In this document: piece by piece, positions 7,618-17,909 of the stretch
Layout of the letters: each line of letters starts with the position of its first letter
Position numbering within the stretch: position 1 is the first letter of the stretch
Translations under genes and position numbers: made by a program
Notes under the pieces: generated by a model
Told to the model about the DNA's origin: nothing
Databases searched by the model: none
Seen by the model: the letters and a program-made list of their open reading frames with translations, nothing else
Source: Gelidibacter mesophilus DSM 14095
GTDB taxonomy: Bacteria; Bacteroidota; Bacteroidia; Flavobacteriales; Flavobacteriaceae
Assembly: GCF_000423005.1 (NCBI RefSeq)
Contig: NZ_AUHD01000007.1
Span: 248,001 to 312,000, forward strand
DNA length: 64,000 nt
Direction: 5' to 3'

Positions 7618-9054
7618 TTAGTTAACATCCCAGAACAACTTGGTTGTTTGATCGTCACCACCAATTGCCGATGCTGCTGCTGTATAATTATCTACGTTTA
7701 GGTTTTGCTCATTAACAGGGTATGTATATCTTGTAGGTACTGGATTTCCAGTATCCACAGGTAAGTTAAAGGTTGGTACATCATAAGTTCTCCAAGCAGT
7801 CCATGCTTCATAACCTCTGTTGTACATAGCTAACCATAATTGTTTTCCAATTTTTTCTTTCCAAGTTCCTGGAGCAGAGGTATACTTTACGTCAGGTTTA
7901 GCTAAGTAAGCTGCAACACCTGGTACGCCCCAGTAATCAAATGACGCTGTAATACCAGCGTTGTAGAATCCTTCAGCTAAAGCAGGTGTTCCAGATAGGG
8001 AACGCTCTGCGGCATCAGCTAAATAAAAGGATACTTCAGAAAAATCAAGCAATGAAGCTGGATTAGTTGGATCTAACATTGGAGCTCCAACATGTGTGTA
8101 TAAATTATAACTATTACTGTCTCCATATGGTCCACCTTTGTAAACACCGCTACCTAGGTTTTCATCAAAGTAATAAGGTCTTCTTGGATCTTGTAAATCA
8201 TTCATTATATCTACTAAAGTATTGGCAATTACGAAATCTTGACGACCTGATTGCACTAAGTCAACCCAAACTGGGTTGGTATTAGGTGTAGTATTTGAAT
8301 ATACTAAAGAAGCATTATCAGCATTTGACGTAAATACACCACCACTAACAGCTGTTTGAACTGCTGTTTGTGCAAGAGACGAAAATCCTGGAGCATCAGC
8401 AACTCTGATTCCCATTCTTAAAAGTAATGAGTTTCCGAATTTTTTCCAACTTGCAGAGTCACCGCCATAAATTGGGTCTGAAGAACCAAAACCTGAACCA
8501 GTAATAGTTGGGATAGCAGCAGTTAAACGTGAAAGCAAATCAGTGTAAATTGTTGCAGCATCATCATATACTGGTAAAACGTATTCAGTAGCATTTAATG
8601 CTTGAGTATATGGGATGTCACCATAAGTTTCTACCAATTGTGCCCAAGTATATACCATGAGTATTTCAATTTGAGCATTTCTTGTGTCTTTTTCTGCTTG
8701 AGTTAAATCCGCATCGTTGTTTGTATTTTCACGAGCAGTTGTTAAATCCAAAAGGACATCTCTGTACATTTCTGACCAATGGTTCTGAGGTATATTTCTT
8801 TGATTAAGATTATAATTTGCCTCATCAATATAGGTGGTCTCTGTCCAATGCTGGCCTAACATTCTAAAAACGTTAGTATTCACATTGGTACTCGTCATTT
8901 GATCATATAAACTCTTGGTAGCAGCGTTGAATAAAAAATCGGCTTCAACTTGCGTTGGGTTTTTAGGATCTCTATTTAAATCTTCGTAGGCGGCGTCTGA
9001 CTGGCAGGACACAAGTGCTACGAAAGTGAAAACGGTTAATATTATTTTTTTCAT
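7618..9054 (-). CDS. SusD/RagB-like outer-membrane nutrient-binding lipoprotein
   Basis: A 478-residue SusD-like protein of the SusD-like_2 type. A lipoprotein signal peptide ends at LVSC (lipid-bearing C17), followed by an acidic QSDAAYEDLNRDP start, which fits surface export in Bacteroidota. The N-terminal helical TPR-like scaffold includes FNAATKSLYDQM, and YTWAQLVETYGDIPYTQAL is the family hallmark. SusD proteins form a lid on their SusC transporter and capture the ligand at the cell surface. The gene starts 14 bp after susC and ends before a strong terminator, so the two form a bicistronic unit. No glycosidase, peptidase or regulator is adjacent, so the substrate cannot be inferred. Confidence 0.93.
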   Translation of the reverse strand: MKKIILTVFTFVALVSCQSDAAYEDLNRDPKNPTQVEADFLFNAATKSLYDQMTSTNVNTNVFRMLGQHWTETTYIDEANYNLNQRNIPQNHWSEMYRDVLLDLTTARENTNNDADLTQAEKDTRNAQIEILMVYTWAQLVETYGDIPYTQALNATEYVLPVYDDAATIYTDLLSRLTAAIPTITGSGFGSSDPIYGGDSASWKKFGNSLLLRMGIRVADAPGFSSLAQTAVQTAVSGGVFTSNADNASLVYSNTTPNTNPVWVDLVQSGRQDFVIANTLVDIMNDLQDPRRPYYFDENLGSGVYKGGPYGDSNSYNLYTHVGAPMLDPTNPASLLDFSEVSFYLADAAERSLSGTPALAEGFYNAGITASFDYWGVPGVAAYLAKPDVKYTSAPGTWKEKIGKQLWLAMYNRGYEAWTAWRTYDVPTFNLPVDTGNPVPTRYTYPVNEQNLNVDNYTAAASAIGGDDQTTKLFWDVN

Positions 9055-9068
9055 AATTCTTTTTTATT

Positions 9069-12000
9069 TTAAAACTGTAGTTTAAGACTTGCACCTATTT
9101 CTCTAATAGACGGGTATGCACCGGATTGGTAACCTTGAACATTACCAGAACTCAAACCTGCTTCAGGATCAGCATAAGGTGTGTTCTTGTCAATGATCCA
9201 TAAGTTTCTACCGATAATTGAAATGGAAACTCCAGTAAACGCTGTTTGATCTAATACTTTAGCACCAAGATTGTAGGTTAAACTTGCTTCACGTAATTTC
9301 ACATAACTAGCGTCATACACGTGCGCGGCACTGGTAGATCTTGCGTATCCCCAAGGGTTACCAGCTGTAGTGGCATCTGCTCTAACATTATTAGGAGATC
9401 CGTCCGCTTGAACACCATCTAGAATTACACCACCACTATTGGCTGCGTAGTTACCAGGAGTTCCAACAATAGGATTTCTAACAGGGTTGCCTAAATCATT
9501 ATCCGCTGCAGTGAAATCATATAGACCTGTTGCATAACCATACCAAGTATCTAATGAGAATACGTCTCCACCTTTTTGAACGTCAATTAAGAAACCAAGG
9601 TTGAAATTTTTGTATTTGAAATTATTATACACACCACCTTTCCAGTCAGGATTAATATCACCGATAATGTTATTACTTGTGGCCGTTTTATCGTAATAGC
9701 CGTTGGCTTTAACAGTTTTTTGGCCATTTGTATAAACAAAATCAGTACCTCTAATCGTACCATAAGGCTCACCTGGCGTAGCATTGATGGATATTCCACC
9801 TTGTAATGACGCTAATTGTAAGTTTTTGATACCACCTAGTAGCTCAACTACTAAACTTTCGTTCTTAGACCAGTTTGCAGTAATATCCCATTGGAAGTTT
9901 TCACTTTTGAGAGGTGTCAAATTTAATTGAACTTCTAATCCTTTGTTCTCAATGGTTCCTGCATTTTTAATAGCTGATGTATAACCAGTTGATGTTGATA
10001 ATGGAATGCTGGTAATTTGGTTAATGTTTTGAGTATTGTAATAAGATATATCAAAACCAACACGTCTATCAGCAAATTGCATTTCTAAACCAATCTCATA
10101 ACTTTCTTGTCTTTCTGGTAATAGTTCTCTGTTAGATTGAGCGCCTGGGTTTGATGCAATTCCATTTCCATTAAAAGGTGTTCCAATACCAAATGTATTG
10201 AAAACTCTATATGGATTTGTATCGTTTCCAACTTCTGCATAGTTAGCTCTTAATTTACCAAATGATAGCCATCTCGCGTCAAATAATTGAGAGAACACTA
10301 AACTTCCTGATACAGAAAAATAGCCATATCTATTGTTGTCTTTTGGTAATGTTGAAGAACGGTCAGATCTATAAGATCCTTCTAAATAAGCAAGGTTGTC
10401 ATAACCTAAACTGGCACGGATATATTCACCATCAACCATAGTTGTAGCGTCATATTCATTAGGCGCATTAATAGGACTCACACTGTTAGACAATGCATAA
10501 AGTCCAGCTAAATTTAAACCACCGTTAGTAGCAGCAAAAATGCTGTTGTAGGTATTTCTTCTAATGTTAATACCAGCATTACCTTCTAAATTTAACTTAT
10601 CAGTTAAATCTTTGTTGAAATTCAACATCACATCATAGTTGTATTCACCGATATTGTTATTCTTGCGTGAATAAGACGATACGGCATTACTGCCTACGTT
10701 GATTCTTTCTTCTTGCAACTCGCTGTAGGTATCAAAAGAAAATCTTCCTAGTACACCTAACCAACTTGTAATCTCGTAATTTAAAGCAACATTACCAAAG
10801 TATCTTGAACGTGTGTCTGTTTCATAATTTTCATAGAATACCCAGTATGGATTGTCTGTATAAGCTGGTGCTAAATCGAAAGGACTCTTCGCATTCCAAG
10901 AAACGTTGTCACCTGTTGCAAAGTAGGCGTCTTTTTGTTCTTTAAAATCAACATTCGTTTGAAACCATTGTCTAAAAGATTGCATAACGTTTAATCCATC
11001 GTAACCTGTTCCGTAACGTCCTTTTCCATCAGTTTTGATAAAATTAAAAGTCGTTGACGCCGTAAGTCTGTCAGTTAAATCATGAGATCCAGAGAAATTT
11101 ATCGTATTTCTTTTGATTTCACTATTTGGTAAATTACCTTCTTGCAATAAGTTAGTAAAACCTAATCTGAATGAACTGGTTTCATTTCCACCGTCTAAAG
11201 ATACAGAGTTAACTGCAGTTGTAGAGTTTTTGTAAATTGAATTAGGATTGTTCTTACCTGCTACCCATGGAGTAGCTTGTTGGTAAGTGTCTAATTTCGG
11301 ATAGATGGAATTCCATTGGTAAACCATTAAATTTTCATCAAATGCGGCACCGTATGAAGCATCTTCCGTGAATGGTGTAGTTAAATCTTTAATTCCATCA
11401 CCATCAACATCGTACAATTCAAAATAACCATCTGGAGATGCGTAATCAGGTCCGTACCCTGCACCATATTTATTCTGATAAGTTGGTAATGTTGAAGAAT
11501 CAGGACTACCCATTGTCATACTTGAGCTAATAGTAACCCCAACTCCTTTTCTAGCCTTACCTTTTTTGGTAGTAACCATGACCACACCATTAGATGCACG
11601 AGAACCGTACAAAGCAGTTGCAGCCGCACCTTTTAGGACGTTAATTGATTCAATGTCATCAGGATTAATGTCAGAAGCAGCATTACCGTAATCATAACCA
11701 CCTCTACCAGCTTGCTGATCTGCAGTGTTTGAGTTGCTGTTATCTATAGGAACTCCGTCAATAACAAATAAAGCTTGGTTATTACCAGCAATTGAGTTAT
11801 TACCTCTAATGACTACTTGAGTTGAACCACCTAGAGTACCAGATGTTTTAATGTCAAGACCAGCAACCTTCCCAGATAATGAGTTCACGAAGTTAGAACT
11901 TTTTACGTTCGATACAGCGTCACCCTTAACTTCTTGGGTCGCATAACCTAAACTTTTCTTCTCTCTTTTAATACCTAAAGCCGTTACTACAACTTCATCT

Positions 12001-12305
12001 AGCACCGCAGCATCTTCTTGCATTGTTACATTGATAGTATTAGAAGCGCCTACCGTAACTTCTTGGTTTTTCAATCCCACGTATGTAAAAGTTAAAACAT
12101 TTCCGGTTTGAGCGGTGATAGTGTAATTACCATCAAAATCCGTCTGAGTTCCGTTAGTTGTACCTTTTACAATAATGTTAACCCCAGGAAGAGGAAGACC
12201 AGATACATCTGATACCGTTCCTGAAATTGATTTTTCTTGTGCAAACGATATTTGCACAAGGAACGCTAGTAATAGCGTTAAAATTCCACTAAACTTTGTT
12301 TTCAT
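9069..12305 (-). CDS. SusC/RagA family TonB-dependent outer-membrane transporter
   Basis: A 1078-residue TonB-dependent receptor. The signal peptide ends near ISFAQ/EKS. A carboxypeptidase-regulatory-like domain follows (GTVSDVSGLPLPGVNIIVKG, residues 28-105). A plug domain around residues 125-250 ends with the SusC hallmark ALYGSRASNGVVMVTTKKGK. The remainder is a 22-strand type barrel ending in LKLQF, a typical terminal aromatic strand. It imports oligomeric nutrients with its SusD partner just downstream. The 352-bp upstream spacer shows no exact -7 element on this strand, so the promoter is not located. The ligand is unknown. Confidence 0.95.
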   Translation of the reverse strand: MKTKFSGILTLLLAFLVQISFAQEKSISGTVSDVSGLPLPGVNIIVKGTTNGTQTDFDGNYTITAQTGNVLTFTYVGLKNQEVTVGASNTINVTMQEDAAVLDEVVVTALGIKREKKSLGYATQEVKGDAVSNVKSSNFVNSLSGKVAGLDIKTSGTLGGSTQVVIRGNNSIAGNNQALFVIDGVPIDNSNSNTADQQAGRGGYDYGNAASDINPDDIESINVLKGAAATALYGSRASNGVVMVTTKKGKARKGVGVTISSSMTMGSPDSSTLPTYQNKYGAGYGPDYASPDGYFELYDVDGDGIKDLTTPFTEDASYGAAFDENLMVYQWNSIYPKLDTYQQATPWVAGKNNPNSIYKNSTTAVNSVSLDGGNETSSFRLGFTNLLQEGNLPNSEIKRNTINFSGSHDLTDRLTASTTFNFIKTDGKGRYGTGYDGLNVMQSFRQWFQTNVDFKEQKDAYFATGDNVSWNAKSPFDLAPAYTDNPYWVFYENYETDTRSRYFGNVALNYEITSWLGVLGRFSFDTYSELQEERINVGSNAVSSYSRKNNNIGEYNYDVMLNFNKDLTDKLNLEGNAGINIRRNTYNSIFAATNGGLNLAGLYALSNSVSPINAPNEYDATTMVDGEYIRASLGYDNLAYLEGSYRSDRSSTLPKDNNRYGYFSVSGSLVFSQLFDARWLSFGKLRANYAEVGNDTNPYRVFNTFGIGTPFNGNGIASNPGAQSNRELLPERQESYEIGLEMQFADRRVGFDISYYNTQNINQITSIPLSTSTGYTSAIKNAGTIENKGLEVQLNLTPLKSENFQWDITANWSKNESLVVELLGGIKNLQLASLQGGISINATPGEPYGTIRGTDFVYTNGQKTVKANGYYDKTATSNNIIGDINPDWKGGVYNNFKYKNFNLGFLIDVQKGGDVFSLDTWYGYATGLYDFTAADNDLGNPVRNPIVGTPGNYAANSGGVILDGVQADGSPNNVRADATTAGNPWGYARSTSAAHVYDASYVKLREASLTYNLGAKVLDQTAFTGVSISIIGRNLWIIDKNTPYADPEAGLSSGNVQGYQSGAYPSIREIGASLKLQF

Positions 12306-12657
12306 ATTTAAATTAATTTGAATTAGCCAGCTCCAAAAGTCCTAATAAAAAGTTAAAAAACCAATAAAATTAAGGTCCAATTTGAAATTTATTTGAATTT
12401 AACATATTTAATTTTTTTAAATTGCTGTCAAACAAGGGTTTGGTGTTACGATAACGTTTTAGTAGGTTTTAATTATTGAAGTCTAGAATTGGGAAATACA
12501 GTGTTGTTAGCCCGTAATTGCGTGTATTACAATTGTTTTAAAATTTTTCAAATTATCATGAAAACATGCAGCTTTATATTTTTATTAACACAACCTGGGA
12601 TTAATGTGCTCACATAAAATGTTGAGAAGATTTAAGGTGATGCCCTATATGAAATGG
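12306..12657. other. Spacer upstream of susC
   Basis: A 352-bp AT-rich spacer between the BamA-like gene and susC, which are on the same strand. No exact TAnnTTTG was found reading towards susC. A forward 61-codon frame (12604-12789) overlaps the 3' end of the BamA-like gene and has no protein features. A weak stem GTAAT/ATTAC lies at 12514-12530. No heptad run was seen. Confidence 0.5.
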
Positions 12658-14355
12658 TTAAAAGCTTGTCGACAAACTAATATGAACTTTAGAATTCGAC
12701 AATTTTATGGCTTGATTATCTGCACTACCGTTACTGTAGTTCAATTTAAAAAGTCCGGCTTGGGTAAGTACACCAAAGCCAAATCCTAATCCTAGAAGTT
12801 TACTTTTGATGGCAAGGATTTGATTTTCGTAGTAGGCTACATCAATAATAGAGTTGACATATAAAGTGTTCGTCACTTTATAACGGTATTCTGAATTAAA
12901 CACCGCAAATAAATTGGCCATCAAACTGTTTTCTTCAAAGCCTCTTATGGAATTGATACCACCAAAACGAAACAATTCGTTTTCGACATATGTGTCTGAA
13001 TTTAAAATTGCAGCGCTGATATTGCCATAAATACTATTTCTCGGATTCAAATTAAAGATTTTAAAAGAATTCAGTTCAAATTTGGACTGGGGTTCATTCG
13101 AGTTTTCAATAGTTCTGCTCCCAAAACCTGTAGATATATCGAAAATGAAATTTACCGGAAATAACTTGTCATGGCGTTGTGGTTTTATGTAGTGGTAGCC
13201 TAAGGTGTAAAAAGTGGATTTAAAGTCTGCTATAAACATGATGTTGTTCTCTAGTAAATTGGTAGATGATTGAGCATTGATACCTATGTCGAGACTGTTT
13301 CTCGGATTGATTTGATAATCTATTTTGGCAAATTGTGATGTTGTGACAAACGAAGAATCTTTTTTAAATATATGAAGACCAAATTGCGTTCCGATTGGTG
13401 AGCTGAATAAATAGGGAAGCCTGGCCTTTACTTCAAAAGTCTTTTGTTCACTTTCATCGCTTTTATAGAGTAACCTTAGTGATTCACCATAATTGAGGTT
13501 ATTGATAAGTTTGAGATTGAGGTAGCCATCAAATTCAATTTTGTCGGTTTCCGTGTTGGTGCCAAAACCCAAAAATCCGTCAAATGTGTTGCTTTTTTGT
13601 TTTTCTAAATAGAGATACAGGAGGGTAGAGTCTTTTGTGAAGAGAATCTCGGGTTCTTTTATTTGGGAAGCAAACTGTAAATTCTCCAATCCTGTGGTTT
13701 TTCCTTTTATAGTTTTTAAATTGAAGGTTTGATTGACCTTAATTTTCAGGTAGCGCTTTACGTATGAGTCTGGGAATTTTTCATACCCTTTAATAATAAT
13801 GTTATCAATGGTCCTTTCTTGTTTTTGTATGATTCTGAGGTCGGCGTACAAAATGCCGTCAATCAGGCGTATGTTATGGAGTTGGAGCGTTGAAAAAGGG
13901 TCGCCTGTATTGGATATTTCTGAGTTTAAGGTGTTGAGTTTGGACTCTAAATCATTTACAGCGAGGTCAAAATAACTGTCCGTTATCGTGTGTGAGATTA
14001 GTTTTAGAACTTTCTGATCAAAATTTGAATCAAAATAAATTCTCGCTTTTGTATATAGTTCACCAATCTTATAATTTGCCACAAAAGATGAGTCATTCGT
14101 TTTGTTTAGACTGATGAATTTACTTTCTAAGTATCCTAACCGAGATAGGGTTTCTGCAATGTTGGTCACCTCTATTTGCAACGCGTTGTAGTCGTTGAAG
14201 GTTTTTTGATAGTCCAATGCTTCAATAATTAGTGAATCATCTTTATTAGTGGTAGCTGTAAGATGTAAGGACTGTGCAAAGAGGATTGAAGAGGACACGC
14301 ACCCAAAAAAACATGTGAAAAACGCTGTTCTCAAAACCATATATTGCTTAAACAT
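12658..14355 (-). CDS. BamA/TamA-like Omp85 outer-membrane protein
   Basis: Omp85-superfamily barrel protein, about 565 residues from the chosen start. A signal peptide (VLRTAFFTCFFGCVSSS, cleaved near LFAQ/S) is followed by about 220 residues with POTRA-like segments, for example TIDNIIIKGYEKFPDSYVKRYL. The C-terminal bacterial surface-antigen barrel carries the family motif RFGGINSIRGFEENSLMAN and ends LSTSF with a terminal phenylalanine. It is shorter than BamA (about 800 residues) and is not linked to skp/ompH, so it is probably a paralogue with another export or assembly role. The open frame extends to 14433, but that adds a hydrophobic stretch before the signal peptide. An exact -7 element at 14359-14366 supports 14355 (or 14340). 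Confidence 0.82.
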   Translation of the reverse strand: MFKQYMVLRTAFFTCFFGCVSSSILFAQSLHLTATTNKDDSLIIEALDYQKTFNDYNALQIEVTNIAETLSRLGYLESKFISLNKTNDSSFVANYKIGELYTKARIYFDSNFDQKVLKLISHTITDSYFDLAVNDLESKLNTLNSEISNTGDPFSTLQLHNIRLIDGILYADLRIIQKQERTIDNIIIKGYEKFPDSYVKRYLKIKVNQTFNLKTIKGKTTGLENLQFASQIKEPEILFTKDSTLLYLYLEKQKSNTFDGFLGFGTNTETDKIEFDGYLNLKLINNLNYGESLRLLYKSDESEQKTFEVKARLPYLFSSPIGTQFGLHIFKKDSSFVTTSQFAKIDYQINPRNSLDIGINAQSSTNLLENNIMFIADFKSTFYTLGYHYIKPQRHDKLFPVNFIFDISTGFGSRTIENSNEPQSKFELNSFKIFNLNPRNSIYGNISAAILNSDTYVENELFRFGGINSIRGFEENSLMANLFAVFNSEYRYKVTNTLYVNSIIDVAYYENQILAIKSKLLGLGFGFGVLTQAGLFKLNYSNGSADNQAIKLSNSKVHISLSTSF

Positions 14356-14358
14356 CCT

Positions 14359-14366
14359 CAAAGCTA
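14359..14366 (-). promoter_or_regulatory. -7 promoter element of the BamA-like gene
   Basis: The reverse strand reads TAGCTTTG-AGG-ATG, an exact TAnnTTTG three bases before the ATG at 14355. It argues against the upstream start at 14433, which would lie before the promoter. Confidence 0.5.
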
Positions 14367-14439
14367 AGGTAAAAATTAAATCATAATTAGGTGCAATGAT
14401 AAATAAATGCGTAAAGATTTGAAAAATAATCAATTTACA

Positions 14440-14470
14440 TTTGAAAAAAAGAAATTATTCTTTACCTTTG
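14440..14470 (+). promoter_or_regulatory. Promoter of the ribosomal supercluster (-33 TTTG, -7 TACCTTTG)
   Basis: TTTG at 14440-14443 and TACCTTTG at 14463-14470, with a 19-base spacer. Both match the Bacteroidota housekeeping promoter consensus. It lies 44 bases before the rpsL ATG and is the best two-box promoter in the window. Confidence 0.75.
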
Positions 14471-14514
14471 CAGCCCTCAAAAGCGAGGAGTAAAACAAAT
14501 TTATATAGAAATAT

Positions 14515-14889
14515 ATGCCAACAATTTCACAATTAGTACGAAAAGGAAGAACCAAAATAACCAAGAAGAGTAAATCGGTTGCCCTTGATTCGTGTCCACA
14601 AAGACGTGGTGTGTGTACTCGTGTTTACACGACGACGCCTAAGAAACCTAACTCAGCAATGCGTAAGGTAGCAAGGGTGCGTTTAACAAACGGTAACGAG
14701 GTCAATGCATACATCGGCGGTGAGGGTCATAATCTACAGGAGCACTCGATAGTATTGGTTAGAGGTGGAAGGGTAAAGGATTTGCCAGGAGTTAGATATC
14801 ACATTGTTCGTGGAGCTTTGGACACCGCAGGTGTTACAGGTAGAACGCAACGTAGATCTAAGTACGGAACAAAACGCCCTAAGAAGTAA
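14515..14889 (+). CDS. rpsL: 30S ribosomal protein S12
   Basis: S12, 124 residues, full length. It sits at the decoding centre of the 30S subunit. The conserved core [20 protein letters not shown] is present. Lysines K43 and K88, where streptomycin-resistance changes map in other bacteria, are wild type, and D89, the RimO modification site, is kept. First gene of the supercluster, with a good promoter 44 bp upstream. A 93-bp spacer separates it from rpsG. Confidence 0.98.
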   Translation: MPTISQLVRKGRTKITKKSKSVALDSCPQRRGVCTRVYTTTPKKPNSAMRKVARVRLTNGNEVNAYIGGEGHNLQEHSIVLVRGGRVKDLPGVRYHIVRGALDTAGVTGRTQRRSKYGTKRPKK

Positions 14890-14893
14890 AATC

Positions 14894-14928
14894 AAGTTTT
14901 GAGTTATGAGTTATGAATTTTGAATGCA
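14894..14928. repeat. Heptad imperfect tandem repeat (5 units)
   Basis: The rpsL-rpsG spacer begins with aagtttt, gagttat, gagttat, gaatttt, gaatgca. Further on, acgatta, acgatag, acaatta (14946-14966) make a second short 7-bp run, out of register with the first. Confidence 0.5.
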
Positions 14929-14982
14929 CTGCATTTAGGCGAACAACGATTAACGATAGACAATTAAACTCAAAAAGAAGAC

Positions 14983-15459
14983 ATGAGAAAAAGAGCAGCA
15001 AAAAAGAGACCGCTTTTACCAGATCCACGTTTTAACGACCAGTTAGTAACTCGTTTCGTTAACATGATGATGTGGGATGGAAAGAAGTCCGTAGCTTTTA
15101 AAGTATTTTACGATGCGATTGACATTGTAGAATCAAAGAAAACTGATGAAGAAAAAACGGCCTTGGAAACATGGAAAGATGCTTTATCTAACGTAATGCC
15201 TCACGTAGAAGTACGTAGTCGTCGTGTTGGAGGTGCAACATTCCAAATACCAATGCAAATTCGTCCAGACCGTAAAGTATCTACAGCCATGAAGTGGTTG
15301 ATTAGTTATTCACGTAAAAGAAATGAAAAATCCATGCCAGCAAAGCTTGCTGCTGAAATTTTAGCAGCAGCCAAGGAAGAAGGCGCCGCTGTTAAAAAGC
15401 GTATGGATACACATAAAATGGCAGAAGCTAATAAAGCATTCTCACACTTTAGATTCTAG
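14983..15459 (+). CDS. rpsG: 30S ribosomal protein S7
   Basis: S7, 158 residues. It binds the 3' major domain of 16S rRNA and nucleates 30S head assembly. Typical strings are [17 protein letters not shown] at the start, [20 protein letters not shown] in the middle, and the C-terminal helix [10 protein letters not shown]. The gene lies three bases before fusA, so the two are probably translationally coupled. Confidence 0.98.
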   Translation: MRKRAAKKRPLLPDPRFNDQLVTRFVNMMMWDGKKSVAFKVFYDAIDIVESKKTDEEKTALETWKDALSNVMPHVEVRSRRVGGATFQIPMQIRPDRKVSTAMKWLISYSRKRNEKSMPAKLAAEILAAAKEEGAAVKKRMDTHKMAEANKAFSHFRF

Positions 15460-15462
15460 TAT

Positions 15463-17589
15463 ATGGCAAGAGATTTATTACTTACAAGAAATATTGGGAT
15501 TGCAGCACATATTGATGCTGGAAAAACAACTACTACAGAGCGTATCTTATTTTATACCGGTGTTAACCATAAATTAGGTGAAACTCACGAAGGCTCATCT
15601 ACAATGGACTGGATGGAGCAAGAAGCAGAAAGAGGGATAACAATTACTTCGGCTGCAACAACTTGTGATTGGGTTTTTCCTAAAGAAAACGGTGAGCCAA
15701 CAGAAGATGCACAAAGTTATCACTTTAATATTATTGACACTCCAGGTCACGTTGATTTTACGGTTGAAGTAAACCGTTCATTACGTGTTCTTGATGGGTT
15801 GGTATTCTTGTTTAGTGCGGTTGATGGTGTTGAGCCACAGTCTGAAACTAACTGGAGATTAGCCGATAATTATAAGGTGCCAAGAATTGGATTTGTTAAT
15901 AAAATGGACCGTCAAGGTTCTAACTTTTTAGAGGTTAACAAACAAGTAAAAGAAATGCTAGGTTCTAATGCGGTGCCAATTGTATTGCCTATCGGAGACG
16001 AAGGTGATTTTAAAGGTATTGTGGATCTAGTTAAAAACAGAGCTATAGTATGGCATGATGAGAACTTTGGTTCTACATTTGACGTGGTAGCGATTCCTGA
16101 AGAAATGAAGGATGAAGTGCGTGAATACAGAGCTTTATTAATAGAAGAAGTTGCAAGTTACGACGAAAACCTATTAGAGAAATTCATGGAAGATGAAAAC
16201 TCTATTACAGAAGACGAAGTACACGCTGCGCTTAGAGCTGCCGTTATGGATATGGCTATTATACCAATGGTATGTGGTTCATCATTCAAAAATAAAGGGG
16301 TTCAGTTTTTGTTGGATGCTGTTTGTCGCTATTTGCCTTCTCCAATGGATAGAGAAAGTGTTATTGGTGTCAATCCAGATACAGAAAAAGAAGAAAGACG
16401 TAAACCAAGTGTTGCTGAACCATTTTCAGCCTTGGCATTTAAGATTGCAACAGATCCATTTGTAGGTCGTTTGGCATTCTTCAGAGTTTATTCTGGTCGA
16501 TTGGACGCCGGTTCTTATATCTTAAACAACCGTTCAGGTAAAAAAGAACGTATCTCGCGCATCTACCAAATGCACTCTAATAAACAAATTGCTCTTGATT
16601 TTATTGAAGCAGGTGATATTGGAGCAGCCGTTGGATTTAAAGACATTAAGACTGGGGATACCATGTCTGATGAAAAACATCCTATTGTTTTAGAATCTAT
16701 GGACTTTCCAGATCCAGTTATTGGTATCGCGGTTGAGCCTAAAACTAAAGCAGATGTTGATAAAATGGGTATGGCGCTGTCTAAATTGGCAGAGGAAGAC
16801 CCAACGTTTACCGTAAGAACGGATGAGGCTTCAGGACAGACTATTATTTCTGGAATGGGTGAGCTTCACTTAGATATTATTGTTGACCGTATGCGTCGTG
16901 AGTTCAAGGTTGAAGTAAACCAAGGAGCGCCGCAAGTGGAATACAAAGAAGCTATTACTAGACCTGCACAACATAGAGAGGTTTACAAAAAGCAATCTGG
17001 TGGACGCGGTAAATTTGCTGATATCCAATTTACATTGGAGCCAGCGGAGGAAGGCAAAACTGGTTTAGAGTTTATTTCTGCAATCAAAGGTGGTAACGTT
17101 CCTAAAGAATTTATCCCATCTATTGAAAAAGGATTTAAACAAGCTATGGTCAATGGACCTTTGGCGGGCTACGAAGTTGATGCTATGAAAGTAACATTGA
17201 CAGATGGTTCGTACCATGATGTCGATTCTGATCAACTATCATTTGAGTTGGCTGCTAAGATTGGATTTAGAAATGCTGCAAAAGCTGCGAAGGCGGTGAT
17301 CATGGAGCCTATAATGAAGATTGAAGTAATCACTCCAGAAGAAAACATGGGTGATATTGTTGGTGACCTTAACCGTCGTAGAGGACAAATGAGTGATATG
17401 GGTGATAGAGCTGGAGCAAAAACTGTAAAAGCAACGGTGCCGTTATCTGAAATGTTTGGATATGTTACAACATTGAGAACCTTGTCTTCAGGGCGTGCAA
17501 CATCAACTATGGAATTTTCACATTATGCAGAAACTCCTTCTAACATATCTGAAGAGGTGATTAAAGCAGCTAAAGGCGTAGAAGCTTAA
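15463..17589 (+). CDS. fusA: Elongation factor G
   Basis: Translational GTPase EF-G, 708 residues, full length. It drives tRNA-mRNA translocation and, with RRF, ribosome recycling. G1 is [12 protein letters not shown], switch I is the [14 protein letters not shown] region, G3 is [12 protein letters not shown] and G4 is NKMDR. Domain IV contains the [11 protein letters not shown] loop region, and domain V ends in [12 protein letters not shown] single copy in the str operon position between rpsG and rpsJ is the usual Bacteroidota order. Confidence 0.98.
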   Translation: MARDLLLTRNIGIAAHIDAGKTTTTERILFYTGVNHKLGETHEGSSTMDWMEQEAERGITITSAATTCDWVFPKENGEPTEDAQSYHFNIIDTPGHVDFTVEVNRSLRVLDGLVFLFSAVDGVEPQSETNWRLADNYKVPRIGFVNKMDRQGSNFLEVNKQVKEMLGSNAVPIVLPIGDEGDFKGIVDLVKNRAIVWHDENFGSTFDVVAIPEEMKDEVREYRALLIEEVASYDENLLEKFMEDENSITEDEVHAALRAAVMDMAIIPMVCGSSFKNKGVQFLLDAVCRYLPSPMDRESVIGVNPDTEKEERRKPSVAEPFSALAFKIATDPFVGRLAFFRVYSGRLDAGSYILNNRSGKKERISRIYQMHSNKQIALDFIEAGDIGAAVGFKDIKTGDTMSDEKHPIVLESMDFPDPVIGIAVEPKTKADVDKMGMALSKLAEEDPTFTVRTDEASGQTIISGMGELHLDIIVDRMRREFKVEVNQGAPQVEYKEAITRPAQHREVYKKQSGGRGKFADIQFTLEPAEEGKTGLEFISAIKGGNVPKEFIPSIEKGFKQAMVNGPLAGYEVDAMKVTLTDGSYHDVDSDQLSFELAAKIGFRNAAKAAKAVIMEPIMKIEVITPEENMGDIVGDLNRRRGQMSDMGDRAGAKTVKATVPLSEMFGYVTTLRTLSSGRATSTMEFSHYAETPSNISEEVIKAAKGVEA

Positions 17590-17600
17590 ATTTTAAGAAA

Positions 17601-17906
17601 ATGAGTCAAAAAATCAGAATAAAACTAAAATCTTACGATCACAGTTTGGTGGACAAATCTGCTGACAAGATTGTTAAAACGGTAAAAAGTACAGGTGCAG
17701 TGGTTACTGGTCCTATTCCTTTACCTACAGATAAAAAAATCTTTACAGTTTTGCGTTCTCCACACGTTAACAAAAAAGCGAGAGAACAGTTCCAATTAAG
17801 TTCTTACAAAAGACTTTTGGATATCTATAGCTCTTCGTCAAAAACAATTGATGCTTTGATGAAACTGGAGTTGCCAAGTGGTGTAGAAGTAGAGATTAAG
17901 GTATAG
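17601..17906 (+). CDS. rpsJ: 30S ribosomal protein S10
   Basis: S10, 101 residues. It is a component of the 30S head and, as NusE, also a transcription antitermination factor. The sequence [22 protein letters not shown] at the start and [14 protein letters not shown] are diagnostic. It lies 11 bp after fusA. A 212-bp structured spacer separates it from rplC, whereas in E. coli rpsJ and rplC are close together. Confidence 0.98.
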   Translation: MSQKIRIKLKSYDHSLVDKSADKIVKTVKSTGAVVTGPIPLPTDKKIFTVLRSPHVNKKAREQFQLSSYKRLLDIYSSSSKTIDALMKLELPSGVEVEIKV

Positions 17907-17909
17907 AGT

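Noticed and set aside
7618-12305. SusCD pair as part of a polysaccharide utilisation locus
   Set aside because: No glycoside hydrolase, sulfatase, SusE/F-like lipoprotein, or regulator lies adjacent, so no substrate class can be assigned.
12604-12789. 61-codon forward frame before susC
   Set aside because: It overlaps the end of the BamA-like gene and shows no signal peptide, domain or promoter.
14356-14433. Upstream start for the BamA-like gene
   Set aside because: It would place the start upstream of the exact -7 element and add a second hydrophobic stretch before the signal peptide.
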